NCBI RefSeq assembly: GCF_001949145.1
Contig: NW_019091593.1
Coordinates: 34,101 to 98,100, forward strand
DNA length: 64,000 nucleotides
Origin: Acanthaster planci
Taxonomy: Eukaryota > Echinodermata > Asteroidea > Valvatida > Acanthasteridae
Direction of reading: 5' to 3'
Part shown: one piece after another, positions 26,001 through 36,766 of the stretch
Layout: each line of letters begins with the position of its first letter
Position numbering within the stretch: position 1 is the first letter of the stretch
Translations under genes and position numbers: made by a program
The notes under the pieces: model-generated
Told to the model about the DNA's origin: nothing
Seen by the model: only the letters and a program-made list of their open reading frames with translations
The model's database searches: none

Positions 26001-29000
26001 GCAGTGAATAAGAAATGTAATGCAATCAGGGAGACGGAAATACTGAATCTTGTTGAAATCTTATTACATGTATTACCAACAACAAATAATCATCTCTTAT
26101 AAATAGAAAAGACTGTAGCTGTAGTTAATTGTAGAGTTCGTTCTGGCATTGGACACTTGAACAGGTGAATACATTGCACAACAGCTTACACTCCGTGAAC
26201 TTACCAACCAGCACACATTAGTTGATGATAGTAATTTGGCTTTACATCAGGGACCACATACACAGAATTCAGTATTAACACACTGGTATATGTCAGTGTA
26301 AGGGCATTACTTACTTGTAGCATAAAAATGATTCATAATGTAATTAAGTACTTAATTTGAAGTTCTTTTAAACTTTGTATTTGATTTGATCCCTGTTTCC
26401 CACATTGTGTTAAGAATAAATTTGGACCAGTAAAACCAATTTGGACAATTTGTGGTCACTTTGTAATGGAATTAGTTTTGGTTTATCAATCTGTATAATA
26501 AACTGTAAATAAAGGGATTCCCTTGTTCACCTGCAGTTAGGAATTAATAAAATACTCATTTATGGTCCTTCAGGTGACTAGTGAAAAAATACTTGTGAAA
26601 AACCCAAATACATGTACATCACTGATTTTTTCCCCCTGGCTTTGTATTATGATCCAGGTTACTGCAGATGGCACATACAGTAAGAGGGGTAACCCCAAGG
26701 TCCTTTACTCTACCATGATGGTGGTCAGGCTCAAGATAGCTCAGGAATCTTGGCAGTCCCTCGGCCGTGTGCTCGTCACAGCCATCCGCTACAGTGCTGT
26801 TCGCAAACAGGGCCCCATAGAAGAAGGGTGAGTATCGAAAGTTGTGGTTGTCTGTCTCTGCCACAAGAGTGCATCTTCAATATCTAAGCTTTTGCTGTGA
26901 TAAAGGATGTCCCCATTGCAATTTAATACCTGTGGCTGTTTAGTTTGGAAATAATTTCATGAGTTTCAAACCGGCATGTGAAGTCTGCCCAAGTTGAATT
27001 GGAGTTTATATGTTGCCAAAAATAATAATAATAAAAAAAACACAATCAGAATGTGCAAACATTTACAAAGTTGCATCAGGAATTTGCATATATTTACATA
27101 TCAGTCTTTGTGCGTTGTATTTAACAGGGGAATATTTTTTAAGACATTTGAAATGTGAAGTGAGCTGACTACTTTGCTAATACGGCCATTTCACAATAGT
27201 GCGCCACCAAGAATTTGCAACGTGTTGGCCAATCACAATACGCGGAATTTGTCGACCTAATGCACGTTTGGAAAGGGTCGACAAATTTTGCACGTTTTGA
27301 TTGGCCAATGCATTGCAAACTCTTGGTGGCGCACTATTTTGAATCGCTTGTATTAACACCCCCCAAACAAAAACAAACCCTTGAAAAAAAAAAACAAAAT
27401 TGCTTCAGTCGTTTATAGTGTTAACCGGAAGGTTTTACAACATCTAACTGAAATACTGGCTTCAAACATGGATGATTTTGAGTAAAAATGTATCCATTTT
27501 GAAATCATTCCAAATCTTGTTTTTCTTAATAAATACATGTAAACTATTAACATGATATCGCACCTTTAGAAAGCTTAATGTACGACCCTTTTACACAATA
27601 CCAGCAGTAATTTTACTTGAATATTTTGCTTGTTTTTACCACATTGGTTGACAAATAATGTTTAAGTCAGCCAGTTAATGATCAACTCATACTGTGTTTT
27701 TTTCTCCCAGGGGCCCTGAGGTGGCTGTTCTGGACTATCAGACTCAGCAGGAGAAGCTCTTCCCTGGTCTGGCCACGGCCTACGCCTTCAATGCCGTCAG
27801 CAAACGACTGCAAGAAGTCTTCGACAAAGTGCAGGCGGACATCTCGAAAGAGAACTTCAGCGGTCTGCCTGAGGTGAGTGACCAGCACCTGTAGTGTGCC
27901 AGCTTTCGTTGCAGCTTTGGTTTTCTCCCAGAGGCATTGCTGCTGCCGTGTTGGTCTTAGCCTTTTTTCCCCCAACTTTTTTGCATGAAGTCTGGCTTCG
28001 TTGTGGAGAGAATTAAAGTGCGCCTGTACCGAAAATCTTGCACATGTATCAGTAATTTTCAAATGCCTGTGATGTAGTTTTCTCATAAGGGTAAACATGT
28101 AGCTAATTGCCCGTGGTGGCATATGTGTAAGTTGACCTCAAATTATTTTCCCATCTTGGTTTGCTGTGTATAAATAAAACAATAATTACGAATTGAAAGG
28201 AACTAGAAATGCATTACGTTATGGTGTGGCTACCTGTACCTCATATCAATATAACAATTTTATTATGTCAATTAATGTATTCAGCTTTTCTGTTCGTGCA
28301 CGTGTGTTTGCAACCTCTCTTAATGGCATCCTTTCTAATGTTTGAACTTAGAAGTTATGATCAAGAGTTATTCAAATAAACTTTGAGAGAGTATCCATTT
28401 GTAATTGTTTGTACCCTGTTACTTTACTATTTGTGCCTTGACGTTTGATTTGACAAGTTTGTTCATAAGTTACAATTTTGGGTAAGGCTTTCTTCATTGG
28501 AGCTGAGAATGGATGAAGAAATTTCAAACTTCTTGTATTGGCCCAGCTTCACGCCCTGACTTGTGGTCTGAAGGCATTCACCACGGACACAGCAACACGC
28601 TTCGTTGACACTGCGCGCTATGCCTGTGGTGGGCACGGTTTTCTGCTGAGCTCAGGTCTGCCCTACAGCTTCTCACGGTTGTCTGCTGGCTGCACCTATG
28701 AGGGGGAAAACACCGTGATGATGCTGCAGGTGGCAAGGTAGTGTTGCTGGGTTCTTCTCTATGTCGCATGCGTATTCATGAACCAATCCACTGATTTCAT
28801 TGGTCAGTATTTGAGTACTCCTGGCAAAGAGCAACGTGTGGTTGAACCATAGGGTTGAGAAATACAGTTGTATGTCAATGCACTGTGTCTAGACTTCAAC
28901 AAAACAGGAAGGTAACAGAAAGTTAAACTCTTGGTAGAGTGAGCATAGTTTTGAGGTAGAAATTTTTGAGATGGAAAGTGTCTACGGCATTACGTATGGG

Positions 29001-32000
29001 CAGGCAACTTTGGCAAATGCGAGCACAGAGTGATTTTGAATGCAGCAAAAAGTCTGAAAAATAATTCAGTGTTAAGTGCAACAACTGTCGAGATGTAATT
29101 AGATCATACTTTGACCAGTTGGTGAGTTTATTTGCAGTTCACAACATAAAGGTTTTGAGATGTTGTCCCTGTCTGTACAAGGCTTTTAGGTGCCCCAGAA
29201 TTAGAGAGGTTGATCCCAGGAACTTGTAATAAGCAAAGATGGACCCCTCTACCTCTCTGCACTATGTAGGTATTTGCTCAAGAGTGCCTATGCAGCCCAG
29301 AACGGAGGCACCCTAGCTTCATCAATTGCCTACCTGGCTGAAGACAACAGTGGTCAGACATGGCCAGCGCAGACAGTGAAAGATGTGACAGATTGTGGGC
29401 TGCTCTGCAAAGCTTATCAGCACCGAGCCTATCGGTAATTATTGGACCTTTGTCAAGTATTATGTGATTTCTGACTCCCCAGTGTTTGACTTCTTAATTG
29501 TCTGATTTCCTTGCTGAGAACTACAATAAAAGTCTCCTACTCAAACACCCTAACCCTGCATTACTCTCCAAGCTATGCATAAAGAGCAAGGAACACAGGA
29601 GATTCACAATAAGTGCTCCTCCAAGAGTTTGCAACACGTTGGCCAATCACAATGCCCGAAATCTGTAGACCCAATGCACTTTTAGAAAGCGTTGACAGAT
29701 TTCGCTCATTGTGATTGACCAATGCAAATAGCAAACTCTTGGAGGCACACTATTGTGAATTACCCGTATTTGCATGTGTATGTTAGGTACTCTTCCGCAT
29801 TTGTTGAAGGATATGAACTAGTCCAAGTGTTGGTTGTTAAATTCTTTTGTTACCTCTAACGTACGTTTGTAACAGCATATCACGATGTGCAGTCCAGTTC
29901 AAGAGACTGAAACAAAATAACATCCAGAGCAGGTCAGAGTTAATAAGCTGAATATGGATATGCATGCCTCCACACATAGAGAGCCAGTGACTTTCCACGA
30001 TCATGGAAAACAGACCGAATTTGTGGAATCAACACGTTAAAATGGAATCCATTGCTTGAAACAACTTCCAAAATTCCTCTGTAAGCATGGCTGAAAAAGT
30101 AAAGAAAACTTTCTGCACAGTACTAAAAAAGAAACGCCTACCCGAGCCTTATAAAATGCTTACTTTTAGTGAATGAATTATGCTGGAAACGTGCTAAATT
30201 GCACCTCTCCAGCATCATATGTGTTACCGATACTTGAAACTCATGCACACAGCGTGCATGAGCCCCTGGGACATGGTGATGCAGTGGCCGGCACAGCACA
30301 GCATTACGGTGCATTCATTGCCGTGCTCACGTGCAACTGTACTAGCAATGAAATCAAGGCGCAAACACATTATGTTCATTGCTCACATTGGGAATTCAGT
30401 CTGTGAGTCCGCATAAATGCCTTGAGAGGAGGCTGGTACCACACAGTAAAACCATCACACCGTGGCAGTTACTAACGGCAGACATATTGGATTTTTCTTG
30501 AATCAAATGAAGTCTAGTGAGCATGGTGTACCATACCGGTAGTTGAATAGGGCCGTGAAATTCTTTGATGAAGAGCAAAGGTTTCACTCACAAACATACA
30601 TTTTAAGGCCCAGATTTGATGTTAACTTTCCGGATTTTGTTGTACCACTGCCAAATAAAAATGGCGGTTCAGTGTCCAACATTAACATATTGTGATCAAT
30701 GGCTGTTGCGTGCAAGACTTACTCCATGACTGCACTGAACATATATCAAGTGTAATCTGATTTTGTACACGAGGAATGACACATGAAATGCCCTTGATTG
30801 ATTGTTGTAAGTTATTGACGATCGTGCTGCTTAGAAACGTAAAACTGAGGGGATACTGTAACTATAGAGTAGACTTTTGAAAATTTTCACAGTATAAAAT
30901 TATAAAAAAATAAAAAACATTGCAGAGTATTTCTTAACAGGGTATTTGTTTCTGTTATTTTTTTAAAATTTATTTTGTGGGGGGGTTAAAGTTGGGCAAA
31001 CAGTTTCTATGCACAGTTCATTACTTACCCTCCTTTTGTATGCTGTAATACTAAGGTATGAAACGAAATTTGAATTGCTGAAGCAGAATTCAGGATTCTG
31101 TGAAACCCCAAATGCCTGTTTATGAAAGGGAAAATTATTGGCTCCACACATAGGTATATTATGCATGTGTAACAATGCTTCACAGTGCTCTTGTATTAGT
31201 AAGCATGATGTGTACACCCTGGTAGGGCAGTGGACTTTATAAAGTACATGTCTGTACATGTACCTAAAGTTGTATGCAAAGAAAGAGTCATATCTGAACC
31301 AATCTGCTCTTCTCTGTTTTATCACTGTACAGTCTGGTCAGTCAGGCTGGCCAGCATGTGACACAGCTGATGGGCAAGGGGCAGTCCCAGGGTGCCGCCT
31401 GGAACAACTCCACCATAGACCTGGTGCGCGCTGCCAAGGTAAAATGGAATTACAGATGTGGTCTTTCATGTGGGTGCATCGGCATAAGGGGATGGTTACT
31501 GGGATCTCCATCTGTTCACTCTGAGCAGCAGTGAATCGTCCACTTTGCCTGTTGGTTTTCTTGTGTTGTGAAGCCTGGTGCCATTTTCATCTCAGTAATC
31601 AAAGAAAGACTCTAAGCTTGAACACTATTGTTATTTTGACTCGCTGTGTTCAAAGAAGGCTATCAAACAACCAGTACAGTGAGGTAAATGTAGACATTAA
31701 CTGAAGTGCACATCGTTTGGTTTAGTCTAGTTTCTCTAATATATGTACTATGCATACATGTACAAGTATCCAGGGTCCATTTAAAGGGTCCATGCAAAGT
31801 AACTTTTGAAATGCAGTTCTGAGAGCTCCTTTGTGTCCTATTTAGTCCGATATTCAGTTGTTGTCGTGCTATTTTAAGGACATTTCTGTGCCTTTTTTAC
31901 CTTTGTACTCGTGCAGTATGAATATCAACATGTGCTAGCAATAGTGTGATACCATCCATGGCAGGTACCTCAGTGTTGCAGCTACCATACTTTTCTGCAC

Positions 32001-33966
32001 CCAAATTTGCCAAAATTGTGGATACCTTCCTTTGATGATATCACAGCCACAGCTCCCTGGTTGGTCTTGAAAAGCATGGAAAATTGAAAATGTTCAAAAA
32101 AAGCACTGTTTGGTGAGAATAAGAGATATCAGATAGTGTTTAGGATTTTGGAGGAGCGCAAATTTGTGCAAACCATTTTCAGCAAATCAGATTTACATCA
32201 TGGACCCGTAACGGTTTAGATATCCAAAGCATGCTTCTGCTCTGACAATCTTGCCACTAAACAGCGGGTTGTTCTGCCTCCCTAGGCTCACATGCAGTTC
32301 TATACTGTGGCCATATTTTTTGACGTGATGAAATCCTTGAATGTGGACCCAGCCATCAGGGCCGTACTGCAGACCCTCAGCTGCCTCTATGCCGTCTACA
32401 TGATGGACCAGAGCATCGGCGACTTTCTGGAGGACGGTTACGTGAATGCCGACCAGGCTCAGATGATCCACGCTCAGTATCTGGCCCTCCTAAGTGCTGT
32501 CAGGTAAAAGGGGAATATAGGCTTTGTCAGAATGAACTAGACAATGGCTGTGATGAGCATGTATGTCTATAGGAGGTAGCTGCAGCCACAACGTTAGGAC
32601 AAAGCCCTAGCTAGTTGTTGCAGCTGCCACACATGTTATCTCCAGCTGTAGCCGTAACTTTCGTATGCGGCCCTTGCCAATGGCTGCCATAGCCAAATGT
32701 ATTTCCAGCTAGCTACATCCATAGAGTGTCAGTAGAATATTTGAGAGGTCAAAGGTAAAATGAAATCCTCTTGGGTTTATACACTCTTACTCTCATATAT
32801 CTCAGAGCCTCTCATTCTTTTCACTGTCACAGAACTTACATGTGACTTATAAATGTTAACCTTCTGTAGACCAGTGAACAGCTTGGGTAAATGTAGGGAC
32901 CAAGCAAGGTCCACATAATGCAGCTTGGGTAAACCTTGCGTGGACTATTTAAAGCAAGGTCCACATAATGCAGCTTGGGAATATGTTGTATGGGCTAAAC
33001 AAGGTCCACATAATGCAGCTTGGGTAAACCTTGCGTGGAGTATTTAAAACAAGGTCCGCATAATGCAGCTTGGGAATATGTTGTGTGGGCTAAACAAGGT
33101 TCACATAATGCAGCTTGTATCAACCTTGCATGGACTATTTAAAGCAAGGTCCACATAATGCAGCTTGGGAATATGTTGTGTGGGCTAAACAAGGTCCACA
33201 TAATGCAGCTTGGGTAAACCTTGCGTGGACTATTTAAAGCAAGGTCCACATAATGCAGCTTGGGAATATGTTGTGTGGGCTAAACAAGGTTCACATAATG
33301 CAGCTTGTATCAACCTTGTGTGGACTTAGCAAGGTCCACACTGGGTCATCCACTTTCTGAAGAACACCCTAAGAGGCATTTTTGGGGTTAAATTTGTCTG
33401 TTGCTAAAGAGAAGAGAAACAGTCAAGGAAACCATTGACAAAAATAGCTACGTTGAGTGAGTTTTCTGAACTGCATTGAAACAAAGAATGCCCATACATG
33501 TAATATAGGCCATTTCTATCTGCACACTGTTGCATGAAACCTTACAGCTGAAAGGTTCTACAGCCTCAACCGCTGCCCGAGTCAAAACAATCGCCTCCAG
33601 TAGGAGTTTCCAAACCAAGAGTTGAATAAGCCCAGTAGTATGCCCCCCTTGGCGTATTTTGACTATACAAAATGAAAATGAAACGTTATCCTCCTGTATT
33701 AAACCACAAATCATGATTTGCATCATGGCCGACATGTGATTCTCTTGCCCTCGACTCCTTATCTGAAGAATTGACACTGAATTTCCTAGTGAACTCAGGA
33801 TATTTTTTTCTGTGGAATTGTATTCCTCAGACCTGAAGCTGTTCCACTGGTGGATGCCTTTGACTTCTCTGACATGACTGTACACTCAGTGCTTGGATGC
33901 TACGATGGTAATGTGTATGAGAGACTCTATGAGCATGCCCTGAGGGACCCCAAGAATAAGACCGAG
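13900..33966 (+). CDS. ACOX1: Peroxisomal acyl-CoA oxidase, ACOX1-like (13 coding exons; last exon missing)
   Basis: The enzyme is an FAD-dependent oxidase that turns acyl-CoA into trans-2-enoyl-CoA and makes H2O2, the first step of peroxisomal beta-oxidation. Exons: 13900-14083, 16213-16372, 21695-21849, 23285-23392, 24011-24130, 25586-25701, 26658-26827, 27711-27873, 28547-28737, 29270-29434, 31333-31438, 32286-32503, 33831-33966. They sum to 1992 nt (664 codons) with every junction in phase and GT/AG borders. Human ACOX1 is 660 aa; here the N terminus is about 23-25 residues longer. Visible signatures: YAQTELGHG (flavin-site region, about residues 159-167), [13 protein letters not shown]-type [35 protein letters not shown] and [12 protein letters not shown], whose Glu at about 444 corresponds to the catalytic base. 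The C-terminal part is the ACOX domain ([18 protein letters not shown]). The start is supported by an in-frame TAA at 13888-13890 and a G at -3 and +4. The short final exon, expected to end in a PTS1 signal, was not found and may fall in the N gap. Confidence 0.95.
16213..16372 (+). CDS. ACOX1: ACOX1 exon 2
   Basis: Residues 62-114 ([16 protein letters not shown]...WDYIY) plus two bases. I chose the acceptor GATGCCAG over the nearer TTTGCAG because the longer form restores the family pattern IExxxxxDPxF. Confidence 0.88.
17994..20850 (-). mobile_element. Decayed non-LTR retrotransposon (endonuclease plus reverse transcriptase), antisense in ACOX1 intron 2
   Basis: Translated minus-strand pieces, in order, show an apurinic-type endonuclease and a reverse transcriptase. 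Endonuclease (20846 to about 20087): [40 protein letters not shown] and [13 protein letters not shown]. Reverse transcriptase (about 19254 to 18000): [47 protein letters not shown], a damaged catalytic region where YVDD is expected, [13 protein letters not shown], and the C-terminal [13 protein letters not shown] with [10 protein letters not shown]. Frameshifts and stops break it many times, so it is dead. The 3' end meets an (AAT)n tract at 17996-18012, like the microsatellite tails of CR1/L2/jockey-type elements. The exact clade is not set. Confidence 0.88.
20896..21035. mobile_element. SINE-like fragment
   Basis: GGTACCCATTT followed by GGGGAAGAGGCAAATATGACC resembles the reverse complement of the body of the SINE just downstream, and GGCTTCGAATCC lies at its far end. 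A C tract at about 20921-20931 interrupts it. It may be a diverged, opposite-facing copy. Confidence 0.4.
21253..21500 (+). mobile_element. tRNA-derived SINE in ACOX1 intron 2
   Basis: The head is tRNA-like, with A-box-like TGTGGCCAAGTGG (from 21261) and B box GGTTCGAATCC (21307-21317), but the acceptor stem is not closed. The body follows: CCTGCTTGCCTCTCTCCACC, AGTATAAATGGGTACCAGC, and CTGCGATGGACTGGCATCCC. This head-plus-body plan is typical of polymerase III SINEs of marine invertebrates. It sits about 200 bp before exon 3 on the gene's strand. Confidence 0.75.
21695..21849 (+). CDS. ACOX1: ACOX1 exon 3
   Basis: Continues the acyl-CoA dehydrogenase N-terminal domain: [18 protein letters not shown], then [12 protein letters not shown] and [11 protein letters not shown]. 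The last motif is the flavin and substrate contact region of this family. The acceptor is ATCTAG and the donor GTGAGT. Confidence 0.93.
22677..22757 (+). mobile_element. tRNA-like SINE head fragment in ACOX1 intron 3
   Basis: GGTGGTCTTGTGGATATAG resembles an A-box arm and GGGTTTGATCCCC (22738-22750) a B-box arm closed by CCAGC/GCTGG. No matching acceptor stem or known SINE body follows, so this is a fragment. Confidence 0.45.
23285..23392 (+). CDS. ACOX1: ACOX1 exon 4
   Basis: Encodes [20 protein letters not shown] and ending SSMKWWPGA, the beta-domain segment that lines the FAD pocket in this family. The acceptor GTGTAG is weak, but the frame and motif fit. Confidence 0.93.
24011..24130 (+). 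CDS. ACOX1: ACOX1 exon 5
   Basis: Encodes [20 protein letters not shown] and [20 protein letters not shown], the second half of the beta domain. The acceptor is ATTTCAG and the donor GTAAGC. Confidence 0.94.
25586..25701 (+). CDS. ACOX1: ACOX1 exon 6
   Basis: Encodes [20 protein letters not shown] then [19 protein letters not shown], matching the DNGYLKMDNHRIPRENML segment of ACOX1. It ends in phase 0 at GAG|GTATGT. Confidence 0.94.
26658..26827 (+). CDS. ACOX1: ACOX1 exon 7
   Basis: Encodes [20 protein letters not shown] to [15 protein letters not shown]. The basic RYSAVR motif is in the helical domain and contacts FAD in related structures. Confidence 0.94.
27180..27360. mobile_element. 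MITE-like inverted-repeat element, copy A (ACOX1 intron 7)
   Basis: The ends are inverted: AATAGTGCGCCACCAAGA (left) pairs with TCTTGGTGGCGCACTATTTT (right). Inside are mirrored GTTGGCCAATCACAAT and GATTGGCCAATGCATTG, and central GTCGAC on both sides. The whole can fold into one long hairpin with no coding capacity. A related copy lies at 29605-29775. Confidence 0.75.
27711..27873 (+). CDS. ACOX1: ACOX1 exon 8
   Basis: Encodes [20 protein letters not shown] to NFSGLPE, matching the QTQQYKLFPLLATAYAF region of ACOX1. It starts with one base completing a Gly codon and ends in phase 0. Confidence 0.95.
28547..28737 (+). CDS. ACOX1: ACOX1 exon 9 (catalytic glutamate)
   Basis: Encodes [33 protein letters not shown] and [15 protein letters not shown]. 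The Glu of YEGEN (residue 444 in this model) aligns with the catalytic base that removes the alpha proton; GGHG is the conserved flavin/substrate loop. Confidence 0.96.
29270..29434 (+). CDS. ACOX1: ACOX1 exon 10
   Basis: Encodes [20 protein letters not shown] to CKAYQHRAY, the variable linker into the C-terminal ACOX domain. It lacks strong motifs but keeps frame and position, and the acceptor ATGTAG completes an Arg codon. Confidence 0.88.
29605..29775. mobile_element. MITE-like inverted-repeat element, copy B (ACOX1 intron 10)
   Basis: Same design as the element at 27180-27360: TTCACAATAAGTG...TCCAAGAGTTTGCAACA with GTTGGCCAATCACAAT on the left, and GTGATTGACCAATGCAAA with CAAACTCTTGGAGGCACACT and ATTGTGAATT on the right. 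The two copies show it is a family rather than a chance hairpin. Confidence 0.75.
31333..31438 (+). CDS. ACOX1: ACOX1 exon 11
   Basis: Encodes [17 protein letters not shown], then [15 protein letters not shown], matching the AWNLTSVDLVRASEAH part of ACOX1. It ends in phase 0 at AAG|GTAAAA. Confidence 0.92.
32286..32503 (+). CDS. ACOX1: ACOX1 exon 12
   Basis: Encodes [20 protein letters not shown] to [11 protein letters not shown], covering the C-terminal domain helices ([20 protein letters not shown] matches [20 protein letters not shown] of ACOX1). Confidence 0.94.
32881..33345. repeat. Minisatellite of alternating 50- and 46-bp units in ACOX1 intron 12
   Basis: Nine full units plus partial ones at both ends share GCAAGGTCCACATAATGCAG. 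Most alternate between a 50-bp form continuing CTTGGGTAAACCTTGCGTGG and a 46-bp form continuing CTTGGGAATATGTTGT, so the main period is 96 bp. Each unit also holds an inverted pair (CAAGGTCCAC and GTGGACTA). It looks locally expanded and may vary in copy number. Confidence 0.9.
33831..33966 (+). CDS. ACOX1: ACOX1 exon 13 (last one found)
   Basis: Encodes [20 protein letters not shown] and [20 protein letters not shown] to NKTE, matching the [20 protein letters not shown] region. It ends in phase 0 at GAG|GTAAGT, and the family has only about 15-20 more residues after this point. Confidence 0.94.
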
Positions 33967-34862
33967 GTAAGTCTGTGAAGTGAGAAGGTGGTTCCCCCGA
34001 TGTTGTGCAGTTCCTGACTGGGTGGCTGGCTGGCTGGATGGGGTATATATTGTCATGGTAGCATGGCTCTCTCAGCTGCCTGATTGGTGGTCTGGGATAG
34101 AGTTCCACAGTAAATATATCATGTACACAATTGTGTGTACAGGACATAAGTGTGAGAACCAGGGCATTAACCAACATGTGCGTGTACTCCACTAGATTTC
34201 CTGACTTGATTTACACTGACTGGCAAAGTTGATTGGCTAGCTCGGTGGTTGGATAGTTGGTTCTCAAGTGTCTTGGACTTTATGGTTCTGACTGTAAGCA
34301 TGGATGTGCTGTGATTGACCAGCTGAATGGTTTGATTGTTGATTGGCTGATGTGTTGCATACTTGTTAGGGTAGAACACTGAAACCTATCTGACGCCTTT
34401 TTCACGTGAGGCTGCAAATTGTTGGCTTTTTAGCTAGCTGGTGAAAGGTAGTTGGCCGACTTCCTGTCAGGTTTGTTGGATTGCCTGTGGACCTCTGGTG
34501 ACTTTCTCTAGGATTGCTTAGCCAGTTGATTACCCTGTAAAACTGAAGCTTATCCAAATTGCCTGAGGCTAGCTCTGCCCCTGTCAAAACTTTCTTTGCC
34601 CGGGCTTATTTGTTCATCTTAGTACTGTTAAAACATAGGAACTTGCTCAGCACAGACAAGTTTGCCTGAATAGAAACAGTTTACCTGATGAGTTGTTTAT
34701 GGCATGAAATATTGCTTGTCAAATTGTTGGTGCTTCACAGGCAAGAAATCTGTCTCAAGTTGGGACATACTGTCTGCCAAAAGAAATCTTGGTGGCCTAA
34801 TCTGGGTTTTACAGTCAGCCATTGAGTTGTTGAAGTTGCATTATTACTTGCTCCTTTGTTCA

Positions 34863-35436
34863 NNNNNNNNNNNNNNNNNNNNNNNNNNNNNNNNNNNNNN
34901 NNNNNNNNNNNNNNNNNNNNNNNNNNNNNNNNNNNNNNNNNNNNNNNNNNNNNNNNNNNNNNNNNNNNNNNNNNNNNNNNNNNNNNNNNNNNNNNNNNNN
35001 NNNNNNNNNNNNNNNNNNNNNNNNNNNNNNNNNNNNNNNNNNNNNNNNNNNNNNNNNNNNNNNNNNNNNNNNNNNNNNNNNNNNNNNNNNNNNNNNNNNN
35101 NNNNNNNNNNNNNNNNNNNNNNNNNNNNNNNNNNNNNNNNNNNNNNNNNNNNNNNNNNNNNNNNNNNNNNNNNNNNNNNNNNNNNNNNNNNNNNNNNNNN
35201 NNNNNNNNNNNNNNNNNNNNNNNNNNNNNNNNNNNNNNNNNNNNNNNNNNNNNNNNNNNNNNNNNNNNNNNNNNNNNNNNNNNNNNNNNNNNNNNNNNNN
35301 NNNNNNNNNNNNNNNNNNNNNNNNNNNNNNNNNNNNNNNNNNNNNNNNNNNNNNNNNNNNNNNNNNNNNNNNNNNNNNNNNNNNNNNNNNNNNNNNNNNN
35401 NNNNNNNNNNNNNNNNNNNNNNNNNNNNNNNNNNNN
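34863..35436. other. Assembly gap (run of N)
   Basis: 574 undetermined bases. The gap lies 0.9 kb after the last recognised ACOX1 exon and may hide the terminal exon. Open frames that seem to run through it are artefacts. Confidence 0.99.
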
Positions 35437-36710
35437 TGTAGATGGGAGCCAGCCAGTGGGACACAGCTTGAGAGTGGAGATGCTGCTGCAGGCATATGTC
35501 AATATCTGCTCACTAGTTGAGAGATGAGATCGACTGAATTCAAGGTGCACAGGTTCAAATGAGGAGTGATTTCTCAAACAGTCATTCATGAAGCCAAATA
35601 CAGTAAAACTAGCTGTTCTTTTGAATTTTGCCCAAGTACAATGCTCTCAAGGTTGATTTTAGTTTTGTGGGGAACTTACTTTGGAAAAAAAGATACATGT
35701 GCCTTCCAGTGATGAATAAAGATGAAGTTGTATTTTTCTAAGGCATATTGGGAATTGAAAATTTGAATGCATCTGTCATGTGCACTTTCTGTTTCCCTTT
35801 TTTTAATTTCAAGGTTTGGTTTCTTAATACAGGCAATGAATCACCATGTTTTACTTATGGAGGTTACTCCCTTCTTCCATGAGGGGACACAAGAACACTA
35901 ATTTTAAAAAATCCTGTGCTGTATTAATTGAAAAATACCTTTTTTAGCCCATATACCTTTTAAAGTGCTACTTTGTGTTGCATGTAACTTGGTGATTGAA
36001 TGATGTCTTGTAGGTTGTGTGTGTAGTTTGCTTTTAATTTGCCACATCAAGCTCACCGTCACACACCTGCATGTATGATGCTGCAAAATACCAGAAAAAC
36101 TCCCAGACTTTTTTGATTTCCATGTTGGATTCCACTGCTGGTCGGTGAGTTTCCATTTCAAGTGTGGGATTCTCTGGCAAATTTGTACTTTCCCAGCAAG
36201 ATGTCGACTGTGTGGTATTTTTTTTGCTCTGAAACAGCTAATGCTAGTCTCTAAAAATTTTCGTAGAGATGTACGGGGATGTCTCAACTGGGAGGGGGTA
36301 AAAATGCCAGTAACTACACATACATGTACGTTTGGGCTTGTGGGACATGACTGATTTCTGCCAATTCCTTTACTTGTACTGCATTACATAAAAATGATAA
36401 TGGTACATATTGACATCTCGGGGGAAGATTTAAAATCCTTTTTGTGTGGTTGGACAACTTTTCTCTGTTCCACATGCAGTTCCTTCTGCCCAGGTAGTAG
36501 GTGCAGTCTGAATTCCTTATGCAAGACAAAGGTTAATTTGACTTTGACTGGCCTGTTCAAATTATGCACGGAAGATGCAAAGAAGTGTTCACAAGATCAG
36601 TCAAGTTCATGAGAGTTTATGACCAAATTATCATCCGTTGTTGCTGTCACTGAGTGTATTCCTAGAGCTGTTGGTACATATGGTCCCTTCATGGACCAGT
36701 AAGGTATGAC

Positions 36711-36766
36711 AATATTCATGAAATGTAGCCCGTTTCCATGCATGCAACATGCCTTTCATGAATATT
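36711..36766. repeat. Perfect 13-bp stem hairpin
   Basis: AATATTCATGAAA (36711-36723) and TTTCATGAATATT (36754-36766) are exact reverse complements with a 30-base loop. Its role is unknown; it could end a small inverted-repeat element or be chance. Confidence 0.55.

Noticed and set aside
32881-33345. CRISPR array
   Set aside because: Units are contiguous and related throughout, with no unique spacers; it is a minisatellite in an animal intron.
34704-35589. Long frames on both strands across 34.7-35.6 kb
   Set aside because: They are made by the run of N, which has no stop codons.
35814-35900. Candidate ACOX1 last exon after TTAATACAG
   Set aside because: Reads AMNHHVLLMEVTPFFHEGTQ then EH and stop; no family similarity and no PTS1-like end.
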